The notes under the pieces were generated by a model. It saw only the letters and a program-made list of their open reading frames with translations, searched no databases and was not told the DNA's origin. Of a stretch of 64,000 nucleotides of DNA, positions 54,441-63,897 are shown piece by piece; positions within the stretch are counted from its first letter, which is position 1; every line of letters begins with the position of its first letter. The DNA is from Rhodopseudomonas palustris (GTDB lineage Bacteria; Pseudomonadota; Alphaproteobacteria; Rhizobiales; Xanthobacteraceae): the NCBI RefSeq assembly GCF_034479375.1, contig NZ_CP140155.1, forward strand, positions 3,386,501 through 3,450,500, read 5' to 3'. Made by a program: the position numbers and the translations under genes.

Positions 54441-55622
54441 TCAGGCGCAGTTCGGCAGCGTGCGGTCGTGAACCTCACGCCAGATCGCCGTCAATGTCTC
54501 GTTTCCGACCGGCCCCTTGTGGGCGACGGCGTGCAGGCGCACTTGCGCCAGAATGCCCTGCGCCTCCTCGGCCGTCGCCGGCAAATTCAGCTTGGCCAGC
54601 GACGAAATGATCGCCGACAGGCCGGAATGCTTGCCGATCACGATGCAGTTGGCGCGCCCAAGCAGCACCGGATCGAGCGACTGATAGGTGCGCTGGTCCT
54701 TGAGCAGGCCGTCGACATGGATACCGGATTCGTGGGTGAAGACGTGTTCGCCGACGATCGCCTTGTTGAGCGGAATCGTCCGCGCCGCGGCGGCCGCCAC
54801 CACATCGGCGACATGGCCGAGTTCGGACAGCACGATGCCGGTGTCGCGGCCGTAGAGCTGCTTCAGCGCGACGGCGACCTCCTCCAGCGGCGCGTTGCCG
54901 GCGCGCTCGCCGAGCCCGATCACGGTGACCGAGGCGTGGCTGGCGCCGGCCTGCAGCGCCGCCAGCGTATTGGCGGTGGCGAGGCCGAGATCGTCGTGGC
55001 CGTGGAATTCCAGTTCGAGATCGGTGGTGGCGCGCAGCGACGCCAGCAATTTGTAGCTGCTGAACGGATCGAGCACGCTGAGCGTATCGGCGATCCGGAA
55101 CCGCCGCGCGCCCGCCGCCTTCGCGGTGGCGATCACCTGCGCCAGAAACTCCGGATCGGCGCGCGACGAATCCTCGCCGCCGACCGCGACGTCGAGGCCG
55201 TGATCGCGGGCATAGCCGACCACACGCTTGACGGTCTCGATCGCGTTCGATCGCTGGCCGCCGAGCTTGGCGGCGATCTGCACATCGGAGACCGGCACCG
55301 AGACGTTGACCATCGCCACGCCCGACGCCAGCGCCGCGTCGACATCGTCGGTGCGCATCCGGCACCAGGCGATCGTCGTCAGCGGCAGCCCGGCCTCGAC
55401 GATGGTGCGGATCGCCGCGATCTCGTCCGGGCCCATCGCCGGCGTCCCGGCCTCGATTTCCGGCACGCCGGCCTGCGCCAGCGCGCGGGCGATCGCGAGC
55501 TTTTCGGCGGCCGAGAACGCGACGCCCGGCGCCTGTTCGCCGTCGCGCAGCGTGGTGTCGTTGAGCACGACCGGCGTCGCGACGGCCTTCGGTGCGGAGG
55601 CGGGTCCGGTGATATCAAGCAT
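54441..55622 (-). CDS. nifV: Homocitrate synthase NifV
   Basis: 393 residues from this start. The DRE-TIM barrel motif [17 protein letters not shown] comes at about residues 20-36, and the HxH metal ligands are in [13 protein letters not shown]. It makes homocitrate from 2-oxoglutarate and acetyl-CoA, the organic part of FeMo-cofactor. An alternative ATG at 55649 adds nine residues (MTDLCSGAP); either overlaps the 3' end of nifS. In the same operon as nifS. Confidence 0.93.
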   Translation of the reverse strand: MLDITGPASAPKAVATPVVLNDTTLRDGEQAPGVAFSAAEKLAIARALAQAGVPEIEAGTPAMGPDEIAAIRTIVEAGLPLTTIAWCRMRTDDVDAALASGVAMVNVSVPVSDVQIAAKLGGQRSNAIETVKRVVGYARDHGLDVAVGGEDSSRADPEFLAQVIATAKAAGARRFRIADTLSVLDPFSSYKLLASLRATTDLELEFHGHDDLGLATANTLAALQAGASHASVTVIGLGERAGNAPLEEVAVALKQLYGRDTGIVLSELGHVADVVAAAAARTIPLNKAIVGEHVFTHESGIHVDGLLKDQRTYQSLDPVLLGRANCIVIGKHSGLSAIISSLAKLNLPATAEEAQGILAQVRLHAVAHKGPVGNETLTAIWREVHDRTLPNCA

Positions 55623-56838
55623 GGGCGCGCCCGAGCAAAGGTCCGTCATCGGCGTCGAACGGCGAGATCGCGCGCAGCTTCGCGACCACGCCGGGGATGA
55701 CGGCGAGCGCGCGGTCGATATCGTCGTCGCTGTTGTCGCGCGACAGCGAGAACCGCACGCCGCCGCGCACGGTGTCCTCGGCGACCTTCATCGCCATCAG
55801 CACATGCGACGGCTCGAACGAGCCGGTCGAACACGCCGAGCCCATCGAGGCGGCGATGCCGGCGCGGTCGAGCAGCGTGACGACCGCTTCGCTGTCGATA
55901 TAGGAGAACGCGATATTCGAGGTGTTCGGTAGCCGCTCCGCGCGGGCGCCGACCGCGACGCAATGATCGACGCGCGCCAGGATCTCGCGCTCCAGCCGGT
56001 CGCGCAGGCCGCGCACCCGGATGTCCTCGTCGGCCATCGCCTCGGCGGCGAGTTCGGCCGCCATGCCGAGGCCGACGATGCCGGGCACGTTCTCGGTGCC
56101 GGCGCGGCGGCCGCGCTCGTGCTGGCCGCCCTTGATCTGCGGCTTGAAGGCCGCGCCGCTGCGGACATACAGCGCGCCGATGCCCTTCGGGCCGTGCAGC
56201 TTGTGTCCCGACAGCGACAGCATGTCGATCGCGGTGGACTGCAGTTCGATCGGGCATTTGCCGACCGCCTGCACCGCATCGGTGTGGAACAGCGCGCCGA
56301 CCTCTTTGGCGAGTTCGGCCAGATCGGCGACCGGATTGATCACGCCGGTCTCGTTGTTGGCCCACATCATCGACACCAGCGCGACGCGATCGGACAATGC
56401 CTCGCGATAGGCGACGATGTCGAGGTGGCCGTTGCGATCGACCGGGACGACGTGGACGCGGATGCCCTTGTGCTTCTCCAGCCAGGCGCACAGCGACAGC
56501 ACGGCGGGGTGCTCGACCGCGGTGGTGATGATCTCGCGCCGCCGCGGCGCGGCTTCCAGCGCCGACAGGATCGCGGTGTTGGCGCTCTCGGTGCCGCCGG
56601 AGGTGAAGATCAGCTCGTGCGGATGCGCGGCGCCGACCAGCGCCTGCAACTGCTCGCGGGCGTGCTTCACCGCGCGCGCCGCATGGCCGCCGAGCGCGTG
56701 CTTGGACGACGGATTGCCGAAATAGCCGGAGAAGAACGGCAGCATCGCATCGACCACGCGCGGATCGGTGCGCGTGGTGGCGTTGGCGTCGAGATAGACG
56801 ATGTTGGTCGGCGGCTGTGCGACGCGGGACTCCGTCAT
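55615..56838 (-). CDS. nifS: Cysteine desulfurase NifS
   Basis: 407 residues, PLP fold type I. The PLP lysine is Lys213 ([13 protein letters not shown]) and the catalytic cysteine Cys336 (MGSACSTGS), the short loop of class I desulfurases. It releases sulfur from cysteine for Fe-S assembly on NifU. The ATG at 56838 overlaps the nifU stop by ATGA. Confidence 0.96.
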   Translation of the reverse strand: MTESRVAQPPTNIVYLDANATTRTDPRVVDAMLPFFSGYFGNPSSKHALGGHAARAVKHAREQLQALVGAAHPHELIFTSGGTESANTAILSALEAAPRRREIITTAVEHPAVLSLCAWLEKHKGIRVHVVPVDRNGHLDIVAYREALSDRVALVSMMWANNETGVINPVADLAELAKEVGALFHTDAVQAVGKCPIELQSTAIDMLSLSGHKLHGPKGIGALYVRSGAAFKPQIKGGQHERGRRAGTENVPGIVGLGMAAELAAEAMADEDIRVRGLRDRLEREILARVDHCVAVGARAERLPNTSNIAFSYIDSEAVVTLLDRAGIAASMGSACSTGSFEPSHVLMAMKVAEDTVRGGVRFSLSRDNSDDDIDRALAVIPGVVAKLRAISPFDADDGPLLGRAHA

Positions 56839-57836
56839 GACACCGGCACCACGCGTAGCGGCCGGCCGATCTTGTCGACGAGCCTGGCCTGAACGCCGGA
56901 CAGCGTCACCGAGGAGAGCTGACAGCCGACGCAATTGCCCGACAGCCGGACATAGACGATGCCGTCTTCGAAACTGACGAGTTCGCAGTCGCCGCCGTCG
57001 CGCTGCAGATGCGGCCGCAATTCGTCGAGCGCCTGCGCGATCAGCGTCGCTTGCGACGGCGCATCGACGCCGACCCCGGCGGCGACGGGCGCGGGCGCCG
57101 GACGCGGCGGCGGGCTCTTCGGCGCGGCGCGCAGATGCGCCGGCGCGGCCTTGGCGGCGAAAATGTTGGTCGCCGGCTGCGGCGCGCCGTGCGGCTTGAG
57201 ATCGACCGCGCGTTGCGGCGTCGAGCCGAGCCGATACGCCTCGCGGGACTCGATCAGCCCGTCCTCGACCATGTCGGCATTGACCCGCGCCAGCAGGCCT
57301 TCGACCTGCTTGAAGCACGAGCTGCAGCTCCCCGCCGCCTTGGTGTAGTGAGTGACTTCCTCGACGCTGGTCAGCCGGTTGAAGCGGATGGTGCGCTCGA
57401 TCATCATCTGGCTGACGCCGAGGCATTTGCAGGACGGCGCAGCGTCGGCTTCGCCGAGTTCGGCAATGCCCCGATAGGACCCGATCGCCTTCTGCAGCGC
57501 CTCGTAGCCCATCACCGCGCAATACATCCGCTCCGGCGGCAAGCCGCCGAGATAGTCCGCGATATCCGCCGCGCCGAAGCCGCCGGCTTCGTCGAGCGTC
57601 TTGCCGGCGATCAGTTCGGTGACGGCGGAGGACGCCGCGATCGCCGAGCTGCAGCCGAACGCCTGAAACCGCGCCTGCTCGATCCGGTCGGTCTGCGGAT
57701 CGACCCGCAGCATCAGCTTGACGGCGTCGCCCCAGCGCAGCGTACCGAACGAGCCGACCGCGTTGGCCTGCGGCAGCACGCCGGCATTGCGCGGACTGGA
57801 AACGTGTTCGTCGAGCCTGGCGAGATGATCGAGCAT
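56835..57836 (-). CDS. nifU: NifU Fe-S scaffold with Trp at the first scaffold-cysteine position
   Basis: 333 residues, three-domain NifU. The IscU-like N-domain has Cys62 (AFGCSSA) and Cys106 (MYCAVMG) but Trp35 (TLRWGDAVK), where Azotobacter-type NifU has Cys35. The central domain carries C136-x-C138 and C171-x2-C174, the permanent [2Fe-2S] site. A Pro/Ala linker (about 215-255) leads to a C-terminal Nfu domain with the CxxC of GNCVGCQ. The missing cysteine implies that the transient N-domain cluster is altered or absent, while the Nfu site can still work. Coupled to nifS downstream and iscA upstream. Confidence 0.93.
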   Translation of the reverse strand: MLDHLARLDEHVSSPRNAGVLPQANAVGSFGTLRWGDAVKLMLRVDPQTDRIEQARFQAFGCSSAIAASSAVTELIAGKTLDEAGGFGAADIADYLGGLPPERMYCAVMGYEALQKAIGSYRGIAELGEADAAPSCKCLGVSQMMIERTIRFNRLTSVEEVTHYTKAAGSCSSCFKQVEGLLARVNADMVEDGLIESREAYRLGSTPQRAVDLKPHGAPQPATNIFAAKAAPAHLRAAPKSPPPRPAPAPVAAGVGVDAPSQATLIAQALDELRPHLQRDGGDCELVSFEDGIVYVRLSGNCVGCQLSSVTLSGVQARLVDKIGRPLRVVPVS

Positions 57837-57864
57837 GACGACACTCCGTGGCTTGAAGGGGACC

Positions 57865-58185
57865 TCAGCCGAACGACTTGCCGCAGCCGCATTTGTTCTC
57901 GGCGTTGGGATTGTCGAAGGTGAAGCCGGAGCCTTCGAGGCTCTCGACGAAGTCGATCGTCATGCCGTTGAGCAGCGGCTGCGAGTCGGGATCGACGAAC
58001 ACCATGACGCCACCGGCTTCGACGACCGCGTCGTCGGAGCGCGGCGCGGGGTCGAGCCCGATCAGATATTTGTAGCCGGCGCAGCCGCCGGCCTCGACCA
58101 TGATGCGTAGTCCGCCTTCGGTCTTGCCGGCGCGAGACATCGCAGCCTTGACGGCGTTACCGGCTTGTTCGGTCAGATTGATCAT
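57865..58185 (-). CDS. IscA/HesB-like Fe-S assembly protein of the nif operon
   Basis: 106 residues, A-type carrier. Contains GGCAGYKYLIGLDP and the C-terminal CGCGKSF motif with the three conserved cysteines (one in GGCAG, two in CGCG). It accepts or stores Fe-S clusters or iron for nitrogenase assembly. The ATG at 58185 (MINLTEQAG) is first in the operon, directly below the sigma-54 promoter at 58222. Confidence 0.93.
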   Translation of the reverse strand: MINLTEQAGNAVKAAMSRAGKTEGGLRIMVEAGGCAGYKYLIGLDPAPRSDDAVVEAGGVMVFVDPDSQPLLNGMTIDFVESLEGSGFTFDNPNAENKCGCGKSFG

Positions 58186-58221
58186 GATCGGCCTCCGTGC
58201 ATTGGGTCCGACATGAGCAAT

Positions 58222-58237
58222 TGCAACCGCCGTGCCA
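58222..58237 (-). promoter_or_regulatory. Sigma-54 promoter of iscA-nifUSVW
   Basis: Minus-strand TGGCACG-GCGG-TTGCA, a perfect match to the -24/-12 consensus with GG-N10-GC spacing. It ends 37 bases before the iscA ATG. Confidence 0.9.
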
Positions 58238-58296
58238 GCCTGCGGCGACGCAAAAAGGCGCTGTTTTTGCTGTCTATTTTTGATCACCGCGACCAA

Positions 58297-58312
58297 TGTC
58301 AGGGTTGCGACA
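58297..58312. promoter_or_regulatory. NifA upstream activator site of iscA-nifU
   Basis: TGT-CAGGGTTGCG-ACA, matching TGT-N10-ACA; 60 bases upstream of the -24 element. It shares CAGG-N3-GCG with the fixA site, so both operons are probably NifA co-regulated. Confidence 0.87.
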
Positions 58313-58353
58313 TGGTCGCGAAGGCGACGGTTTCCGACAATCGATCGCAGCTC

Positions 58354-58510
58354 ACTCCTCACCCTCCCCTGGAGGGGGAGGGTCGGCGGGTAGCGCGCGT
58401 AGCGCGGTACACGACGGGGTGGGGTGAGCCGCGAGCACGGCACTCGACAACGACGCCACCCCACCCCGCTCGCTACGCGAGCGACCCTCCCCCTCCAGGG
58501 GAGGGTGAAG
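58354..58510. repeat. Long inverted repeat, family 4, copy A
   Basis: CTCCTCACCCTCCCCTGGAGG... on the left mirrors ...CCCTCCAGGGGAGGGTGAAG on the right, with internal GGGGTGGGGTGAGCCG / CCACCCCACCCCGCTCGC arms. Copy B follows at 58602. Between nifQ and the iscA operon. Confidence 0.87.
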
Positions 58511-58601
58511 CGCGTCGTGACCGCAAATTTTCATCGATCGCCCTGCGCCTGCGGGTGTCGGATCGCATATGGAAATTGGAGAGTGACCGCGCCGGAGCGT
58601 T

Positions 58602-58755
58602 CTTCACCCTCCCCTGGAGGGGGAGGGTCGGCGCGCAGCCCGCGTAGCGGGATGCGTGACGGGGTGGGGTGAGCCGCGGGCACGGCGGAAGAACTCTTCG
58701 CCACCCCACCCCGCTCGCTACGCTCGCGACCCTCCCCCTCCAGGGGAGGGTGAAG
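58602..58755. repeat. Long inverted repeat, family 4, copy B
   Basis: Second copy, nearly the same arms as at 58354 with different interior (GTAGCGGGATGCGTGACGG). It ends seven bases before the nifQ stop codon position, i.e. directly downstream of nifQ on the minus strand. Confidence 0.87.
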
Positions 58756-58761
58756 CCCATC

Positions 58762-59472
58762 TCACGCCACGCCCGCCGCGCGCTGTTCGATCTCGCGCCG
58801 GCGGCCGGCCATCCGGCTTTCGCCGCTCTCGTCGCCGAAGCATTCGGCGAAGTCGTTGCACTGCGAACACACCGGCGCGCTGCACATCACCATGCCGTCG
58901 TCCTCGCAGAGCTTGCGATAGAAGAACCGCTTCCAGCGCATGTTGCGGGTGTTGTCGCGCGCCAGCGGGCCGAAGTGCCGCATCAACAGCCGCGTCAGCT
59001 CGGTGCGGTCGCGCAGGCCGAGATCTTCCCAGAGGTGATCCGGCTCCATCGCCCGGCGCGCCACCATCGTGGCGAGCCAGCGCCCGACCTCGCCCGGCGT
59101 CGAGCGATGCGCGAGCAGAAGATCGCGCACCATCGCGGCCTCCTCGTCGGCGTCGGGCTCGCCCGAGGCGAGCACCGACAGCAGCACCGAGATGTGCGGG
59201 AAGAACGCGGTCACCAGCGCGACGAAATCGTCGGCGCCGAGGCCGCAGCGCGCGTTGATCGGGCCGGGCTCGGCCATCGCCGCCGACAGGATCGACGCCA
59301 GCACGTGGCGATCGAACGCGTGGTCGTCATCGATCGATGCATCGGCCGGCAGGCCGCCGGTCAGCGCCCGATACACGATCGCCGGCGACGACGCGAAGCC
59401 GGACGCGGCGACGCGCAGCGGCAGCTTCGCCGCCGACGCCACGTCTGCCTGCTGCTTCGCCGCGCCGATCAT
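58762..59472 (-). CDS. nifQ: NifQ molybdenum insertion protein
   Basis: 236 residues. The C-terminal cysteine motif C-x4-C-x2-C-x5-C (CSAPVCSQCNDFAEC) is the NifQ hallmark; it binds an Mo-Fe-S cluster donating molybdenum to FeMo-cofactor assembly. The start at 59472 (MIGAAKQQ) is preferred over an upstream frame extension that overlaps fdxB. Followed by the two family 4 repeats. Confidence 0.92.
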   Translation of the reverse strand: MIGAAKQQADVASAAKLPLRVAASGFASSPAIVYRALTGGLPADASIDDDHAFDRHVLASILSAAMAEPGPINARCGLGADDFVALVTAFFPHISVLLSVLASGEPDADEEAAMVRDLLLAHRSTPGEVGRWLATMVARRAMEPDHLWEDLGLRDRTELTRLLMRHFGPLARDNTRNMRWKRFFYRKLCEDDGMVMCSAPVCSQCNDFAECFGDESGESRMAGRRREIEQRAAGVA

Positions 59473-59480
59473 GATCGCTC

Positions 59481-59795
59481 CTAGAGCCCGAGTTCGCTGG
59501 CCTTGACGTGGGTCTGACAATCCTTCGGACAGACCCGGTTGCAGGCCGAGCAGCCGATGCAATTGCCGGCCTTGTCGAGCACCATCACCTTGCGGACGAA
59601 TTCCTCGTCGTCATCGTCGTCGTTCTCGAGGCTGCAGCCGACCAGTTCGCCGTCCTCGTTGACGCCCATCAGGTGCATCACGTCGCGCGAGCAGACCTTG
59701 TAGCAACGGCCGCAGCCGATGCACTTGTCGCCATCGATCGCGGTGATGTAGGTCGGTTCCCACGGCTTGCCGTCGCGGGATGAAAAGATCGTCAT
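59481..59795 (-). CDS. fdxB: Nif-specific ferredoxin III, FdxB type
   Basis: 104 residues. Two 4Fe-4S motifs: CIGCGRCYKVCSRD and CIGCSACNRVCPKD, separated by an acidic DDDDDEE loop typical of ferredoxin III. It serves as an electron donor in cofactor assembly or nitrogenase support. AGGAGCG precedes the ATG. It is 58 bases downstream of the small nif protein and eight bases upstream of the nifQ start. Confidence 0.94.
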   Translation of the reverse strand: MTIFSSRDGKPWEPTYITAIDGDKCIGCGRCYKVCSRDVMHLMGVNEDGELVGCSLENDDDDDEEFVRKVMVLDKAGNCIGCSACNRVCPKDCQTHVKASELGL

Positions 59796-59853
59796 GGTAA
59801 TCGCTCCTGGCGCGGCCTTCGCCGCGCGGTTCGGGCTGTCGCTGCGGCCGCGC

Positions 59854-60060
59854 TCACGCAGCCTTGGCTTCCAGCTCCTTCAAGGTCTTTCGCGCGGCTT
59901 CGAGCGCCGCATAGGCATCGTGGGTCTGCTGCGCGACGGTCATGATGTTCTGCCAACTGATCGGCAGCTCTTCCGACAGATCGTGCAGATTCATCTTCAT
60001 CGTCGTGGCGCGCGCCGACAGTTTCTTGATTTCGGCCTTCAGCGCATCGATATCGGACAT
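59854..60060 (-). CDS. Small CCE_0567-family nif protein
   Basis: 68 residues, all-helical: IDALKAEIKKLSARATTMKMNLHDLSEELP then an IMTVAQQTHDAYAALEAARKTLKELEA helix, a coiled-coil hairpin typical of this small family found next to nifX. Function unknown, possibly metal binding. Eleven bases after the DUF269 gene, so in the same operon. Confidence 0.9.
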   Translation of the reverse strand: MSDIDALKAEIKKLSARATTMKMNLHDLSEELPISWQNIMTVAQQTHDAYAALEAARKTLKELEAKAA

Positions 60061-60071
60061 GGCTGTTTCCT

Positions 60072-60542
60072 TCAGAGCGCCGCGACCTCGGGGAATTTCC
60101 GGATCATCTCGACGCCGGCATCGACCAGTTTGTCGCCGTCCTCGGCGAGCTTGCCGAGATTGTCGAAGCCGAACCGATGGACGTCGCGCATGTGCTTGTT
60201 GACGACGATCAGCCGGCCGGCGCTGAGGATCATCCGGCCGAAGCCTTCGTGATGCATCTTCATCATCGGCGACACCATGATCCTGGTCTCGCGCTCGATC
60301 GACAGCGCCACCGCGTTGTAGAACAGCTCGAGCCGCCACAGCGTCTCCGGATCCGGATCGCCCATCAGCGGGATCTCGCGGCGCTTGGCCTTGTCGATGA
60401 TGAAGGGTTCGAGCAGCTTGAGATCGGACTTGCTCTCCCAGACGCCGTGGGTGTCCTGGGCGCGGAGCTGCTTGACCAGTTCCTTGACGAACAGCGAGTC
60501 GAGCGCGGCGTCGGCAGTGGCTGCTACTTCGGTCATGGTCAT
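60072..60542 (-). CDS. NifX-associated protein (DUF269)
   Basis: 156 residues, DUF269: [24 protein letters not shown] at the N-terminus and [43 protein letters not shown] centrally. It is found with NifX in many diazotrophs and probably helps FeMo-cofactor assembly, but the reaction is unknown. The start at 60542 overlaps the nifX stop by ATGA; 60536 is an alternative. Confidence 0.92.
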   Translation of the reverse strand: MTMTEVAATADAALDSLFVKELVKQLRAQDTHGVWESKSDLKLLEPFIIDKAKRREIPLMGDPDPETLWRLELFYNAVALSIERETRIMVSPMMKMHHEGFGRMILSAGRLIVVNKHMRDVHRFGFDNLGKLAEDGDKLVDAGVEMIRKFPEVAAL

Positions 60543-60937
60543 ACCTCGTCCGCGAAATCGAGCTTGCGTTCTTCGCCCTTCAGCAGCGCCTTGCGCAGCC
60601 ACGGCGGCGGCACGCCGCGCAGCACGCCCTGCAGCTTGACCAGCAGTTCGGCGATCGGCTCCGGTTGCGCGAGCTTCAGGGGATGCACCTGCGCCGCGAC
60701 GACGCGCGCCGCACCCGAGCCGCCGATCGCCGCGCAATACACGATCGCGCAATCGCGGATGGCGTCGATCTTGGCCGCGAGCTTGTCCTCGTTGCCGTCT
60801 TCCTGCTCCTCGGCGAACTGCACCGCCTCGACGAAGCGATAGTCCTCGGCGGTGACCTCGTAGATCGCGAGGTTCCTGGCCCAGCCGAAATGCGCGTCGA
60901 CGCGCGTCAGATCCTGGGTGGCGAATGCGACCTTCAT
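60539..60937 (-). CDS. nifX: NifX cofactor carrier
   Basis: 132 residues, NifX/NafY fold: [28 protein letters not shown] ... [18 protein letters not shown]. It binds NifB-co or VK-cluster and passes it to NifEN. The start at 60937 fits the family length; the longer frame overlaps nifN. Coupled to DUF269. Confidence 0.93.
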   Translation of the reverse strand: MKVAFATQDLTRVDAHFGWARNLAIYEVTAEDYRFVEAVQFAEEQEDGNEDKLAAKIDAIRDCAIVYCAAIGGSGAARVVAAQVHPLKLAQPEPIAELLVKLQGVLRGVPPPWLRKALLKGEERKLDFADEV

Positions 60938-60983
60938 GCCGCGCCTCCGTTGCTGTGCATCGACAGTCTCCTTCTGGTCCGAA

Positions 60984-62378
60984 CTAATGAGCCGTAGCCG
61001 CCGCATCGGCCTGATCCCGATCGCCGATCGCGGCGCTGCGCCAGTCGTCGACATGCGGTTCCTTGATGGCGGCGATGAACAGATTGCCGATCGCGAAGAT
61101 CAGATCGCGGCTGCCGCGATAGCCGACCGCGACCTGATGCGCGGCGCCGAGCCGGTCGAACATCGGAATGCCGACGCGGAACAGCGGCACGCCGAGCCGC
61201 TCCGACGCCTGACGGCCGTGCGAATGCGTCACCAGCAGATCGCAATCCTCGGCGCGGGTCTCCAGATCTTCCAGATCACCTATCAGCACTTCGTCGGCCG
61301 GCACCTGCGCCAGCGCCGGCGATTGCGTCGTGGTCACCGCGGCGGCGACGCTGCAGCCCATGTCGGCGAGCCAGCCGCCGATATTCAGCAGCATGTCGGG
61401 CTCGGCGCCGATCGCGACCTGCTTGCCGCCGAAATAGAAGTGCCCGTCGAGCATGGCGTCGACGAGCTGGCTGCGCTGCCGGCGATATTTTTGCGGCACC
61501 GGCCGGCCGCTGATCTTGGCCAGCGTCGCCATCAGCTCGTCGCCCGCCGCCAATCCAGTGAGCCGCCGCAGCAGCGTGAACGGCACGCCGGCCTTGGCTT
61601 CCAGCGTGGCCGCCGCCTTGCGCATCTGCTCGCCGAGCGCCAGCGTGTGCGCCGCGCCGCCCATCGCCGCGACTTCGGCTACCGACACGCCGCCATGGGT
61701 GGTCGGGGTGAAATCCTCCGGCAGATGGCCGTCGAGCGAGCCGGAGATATCCGGCAGGAACGTCGGCACGAGGCCGAACGCCTCGATGATGTCGCGCAGC
61801 TCGTCGATGTCGCCCGGCGTGAGGTGGCTGCCGGCCAGCACGTTGAGCCGTGCCGGATCGCGCGCCGCGCCGGGCGCAGGCGCCTCGACCAGCAGCTCGA
61901 CGATCTTGGCGACCGTGGCGGCAAAACCGTCCTCGAACGCGCCCTTGAAGTCCGGCGTCGACACCGGCACCAGCGCGACGTGCGCGAGTTCCGGATGCTT
62001 GCGGCGGACGTCCCTGATGAAGCCGTCGAGATCGTCGCCCTTGATCTCGGTGACGCCCGTGGTGCAGATCCCGATCACGTCGGGCTTGGTGCGGCCAACG
62101 ATGTTGACGATCGCCTGCTCGACATTCTCGAAGCCGCCGAGCACGGTGGCGACTTCGCTCATCGCGGTGGTCTGCATCGGGATCTGTTCGCGGAAGTGCC
62201 GCACGAACAGCACCAGCCCGAACGAAGTGCAGCCCTGCGAGCCGTGCAGCAGCGGCATCGCATTGCGCAGCCCCATCAAGGCCAGCGCCGCGCCGAGCGG
62301 CTGACTCATCCGCAGCGGATTGACGGTGCAAGCCTTGCTTGACGTGACGACTTTCGTCGATGTCACAACCTCGGCCAT
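60984..62378 (-). CDS. nifN: NifN cofactor scaffold subunit
   Basis: 464 residues, related to NifK. The conserved cysteine in HGSQGCTSFGLV corresponds to the Fe-S ligand; ALMGLRNAMPLLHGSQ, GVTEIKGDDLDGFI and HSHGRQASERLGVPLFRVG are NifN/NifK-family motifs. It forms the NifEN tetramer that matures FeMo-cofactor. The start at 62378 (MAEVVTS) is chosen because the upstream extension overlaps nifE. Confidence 0.96.
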   Translation of the reverse strand: MAEVVTSTKVVTSSKACTVNPLRMSQPLGAALALMGLRNAMPLLHGSQGCTSFGLVLFVRHFREQIPMQTTAMSEVATVLGGFENVEQAIVNIVGRTKPDVIGICTTGVTEIKGDDLDGFIRDVRRKHPELAHVALVPVSTPDFKGAFEDGFAATVAKIVELLVEAPAPGAARDPARLNVLAGSHLTPGDIDELRDIIEAFGLVPTFLPDISGSLDGHLPEDFTPTTHGGVSVAEVAAMGGAAHTLALGEQMRKAAATLEAKAGVPFTLLRRLTGLAAGDELMATLAKISGRPVPQKYRRQRSQLVDAMLDGHFYFGGKQVAIGAEPDMLLNIGGWLADMGCSVAAAVTTTQSPALAQVPADEVLIGDLEDLETRAEDCDLLVTHSHGRQASERLGVPLFRVGIPMFDRLGAAHQVAVGYRGSRDLIFAIGNLFIAAIKEPHVDDWRSAAIGDRDQADAAATAH

Positions 62379-62379
62379 C

Positions 62380-63846
62380 TCACGCCACCTTTGCGGCGGG
62401 CGCGGCCTCGGCGGCGCGCTGAGCGTCGTCGGCCGCATTGGCGGCGTCGGCGCGGGTTTCCCAGCTCACTTCGTCCCACGGCGGCGCCGAGCGGACCTGG
62501 TCCCAGATCGGGTTCGACAGCGCCTTGTCGATCTGCCGCACCATCTCGACGATGCCGACATAGCCACAGTACGCGTAGGAGCGCTCCTGGTTGATATCCA
62601 TCCAGGGCATCCGCGCCTTCAGCGCGACGAATTGCGAGCGCCCGCCCGACAGCATGATGTCGGCCTGCGCCTCTTTCAGCATCTTGTACATTTCGCGCGG
62701 CCGCAGATCGTCGATCAGATGGACGTCGGGGCTCATCTCCTTGAGCCGCTCCTTGTCCTCCTTGGTCGACTTCTTGACGCTGGTGCCGACGATGGTCAGC
62801 CCGGCTTCCTGCAGCGCCAGCACCACCGACCACGACTTCACGCCGCCGGTGATCAGCAGCACCTTTTTGCCTGCGAGCCGCGGCGTATAGGCCTTGATGG
62901 CGGCCCAGGCCTTCGCCTCCTCGCGCGCGATCAGCGCCTCGACGCGGTCCATCAGCTCGGCGTCGGCGCCGCGCGCGATCAGCAGCCTGGCGATCTGGCG
63001 CAGCGAATCCGAGGTGTCGGTGATGCCGTAGAACGAGCCTTCGAAGTACGGAATGCCGTAGCGCTCTTCCATCTTGCGGGCGACATTGATCATCGCGGTC
63101 GAGCACACCATCATGGCGGCGCGGGCGCGATGCGACTGCGCCACCTCGTGATAGCGCGCGTCGCCCGACAGGCAGGACAGGATGCGGATGCCGAGTTCGT
63201 CGAGCAGCGGCTTGACCTGCCACAGCTCGCCCGCGACGTTGTATTCGCCGATGATGTTGATGTCGTAGGCGGTGGTGACTTCCGGCTCCTGGGTGCCGAT
63301 CACGTAGTCGAGCATCGCCTCGCCGGCGAGCTTGTTGCCGAGATTCTTCGGGCCGACGAAGCCCGGCGCGATGATCGGGATGCAGGGCTTGCCGAATTTC
63401 TCGGCCGCCACCTTGCAGACCGCGACGATGTCGTCGCCCATCATCGCCGGCACGCAGGTCTGATACACGAACACCGCCGGCGGGTCGTACTTCTCGATGA
63501 TTTCCTTGATCGACCGGAACAGCCGCTTCTCGCCGCCGAACACGACGTCGTTCTCGCTCATGTCGGTGGTGAAGCCTGTGCGATACAGCTTCGAGCCCGA
63601 CGATTTGGTGCCGCGATTGTCCCAGGACGAGCCTTCGCAGGCGATCGGGCCGTGCACCAGATGGGCGACGTCGACGATCGGCTGCAGCGCGATCTTGGCG
63701 CCGTCGAAAGCGCAGCCGCCGGCCGCGCCGCCGGGCTGCAGCGGTTTGCTGCAGCCCTTCTTGCGTTGCTTCTCGGACTTGGCCTGATTGTCCGCACAGC
63801 CGGGCTCGTTGAAGACATCTTGGATCTTGTCTGCGAGACGGCTCAT
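62380..63846 (-). CDS. nifE: NifE cofactor scaffold subunit
   Basis: 488 residues, related to NifD. Cysteines in [24 protein letters not shown] and [11 protein letters not shown] match the NifE Fe-S ligands; [22 protein letters not shown] is the NifD/E signature. AGGAGCG precedes the ATG at 63846. Directly upstream of nifN with a one-base gap. Confidence 0.97.
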   Translation of the reverse strand: MSRLADKIQDVFNEPGCADNQAKSEKQRKKGCSKPLQPGGAAGGCAFDGAKIALQPIVDVAHLVHGPIACEGSSWDNRGTKSSGSKLYRTGFTTDMSENDVVFGGEKRLFRSIKEIIEKYDPPAVFVYQTCVPAMMGDDIVAVCKVAAEKFGKPCIPIIAPGFVGPKNLGNKLAGEAMLDYVIGTQEPEVTTAYDINIIGEYNVAGELWQVKPLLDELGIRILSCLSGDARYHEVAQSHRARAAMMVCSTAMINVARKMEERYGIPYFEGSFYGITDTSDSLRQIARLLIARGADAELMDRVEALIAREEAKAWAAIKAYTPRLAGKKVLLITGGVKSWSVVLALQEAGLTIVGTSVKKSTKEDKERLKEMSPDVHLIDDLRPREMYKMLKEAQADIMLSGGRSQFVALKARMPWMDINQERSYAYCGYVGIVEMVRQIDKALSNPIWDQVRSAPPWDEVSWETRADAANAADDAQRAAEAAPAAKVA

Positions 63847-63897
63847 GCGACGCTCCTGAGGATCAGGTAGTCCGAGACTTTGGTATCGCCTTCGGCA

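Noticed and set aside
56835..57836. nifU as a pseudogene because of Trp35
   Set aside because: The frame is complete and all other functional cysteines are kept; treated as an intact gene with an unusual residue.
58174..58190. FixK/Fnr-like box TTGAT-CATG-ATCGG at the iscA start
   Set aside because: It arises from the Met-Ile codons and its right half differs from ATCAA; position inside the start codon is not sensible.
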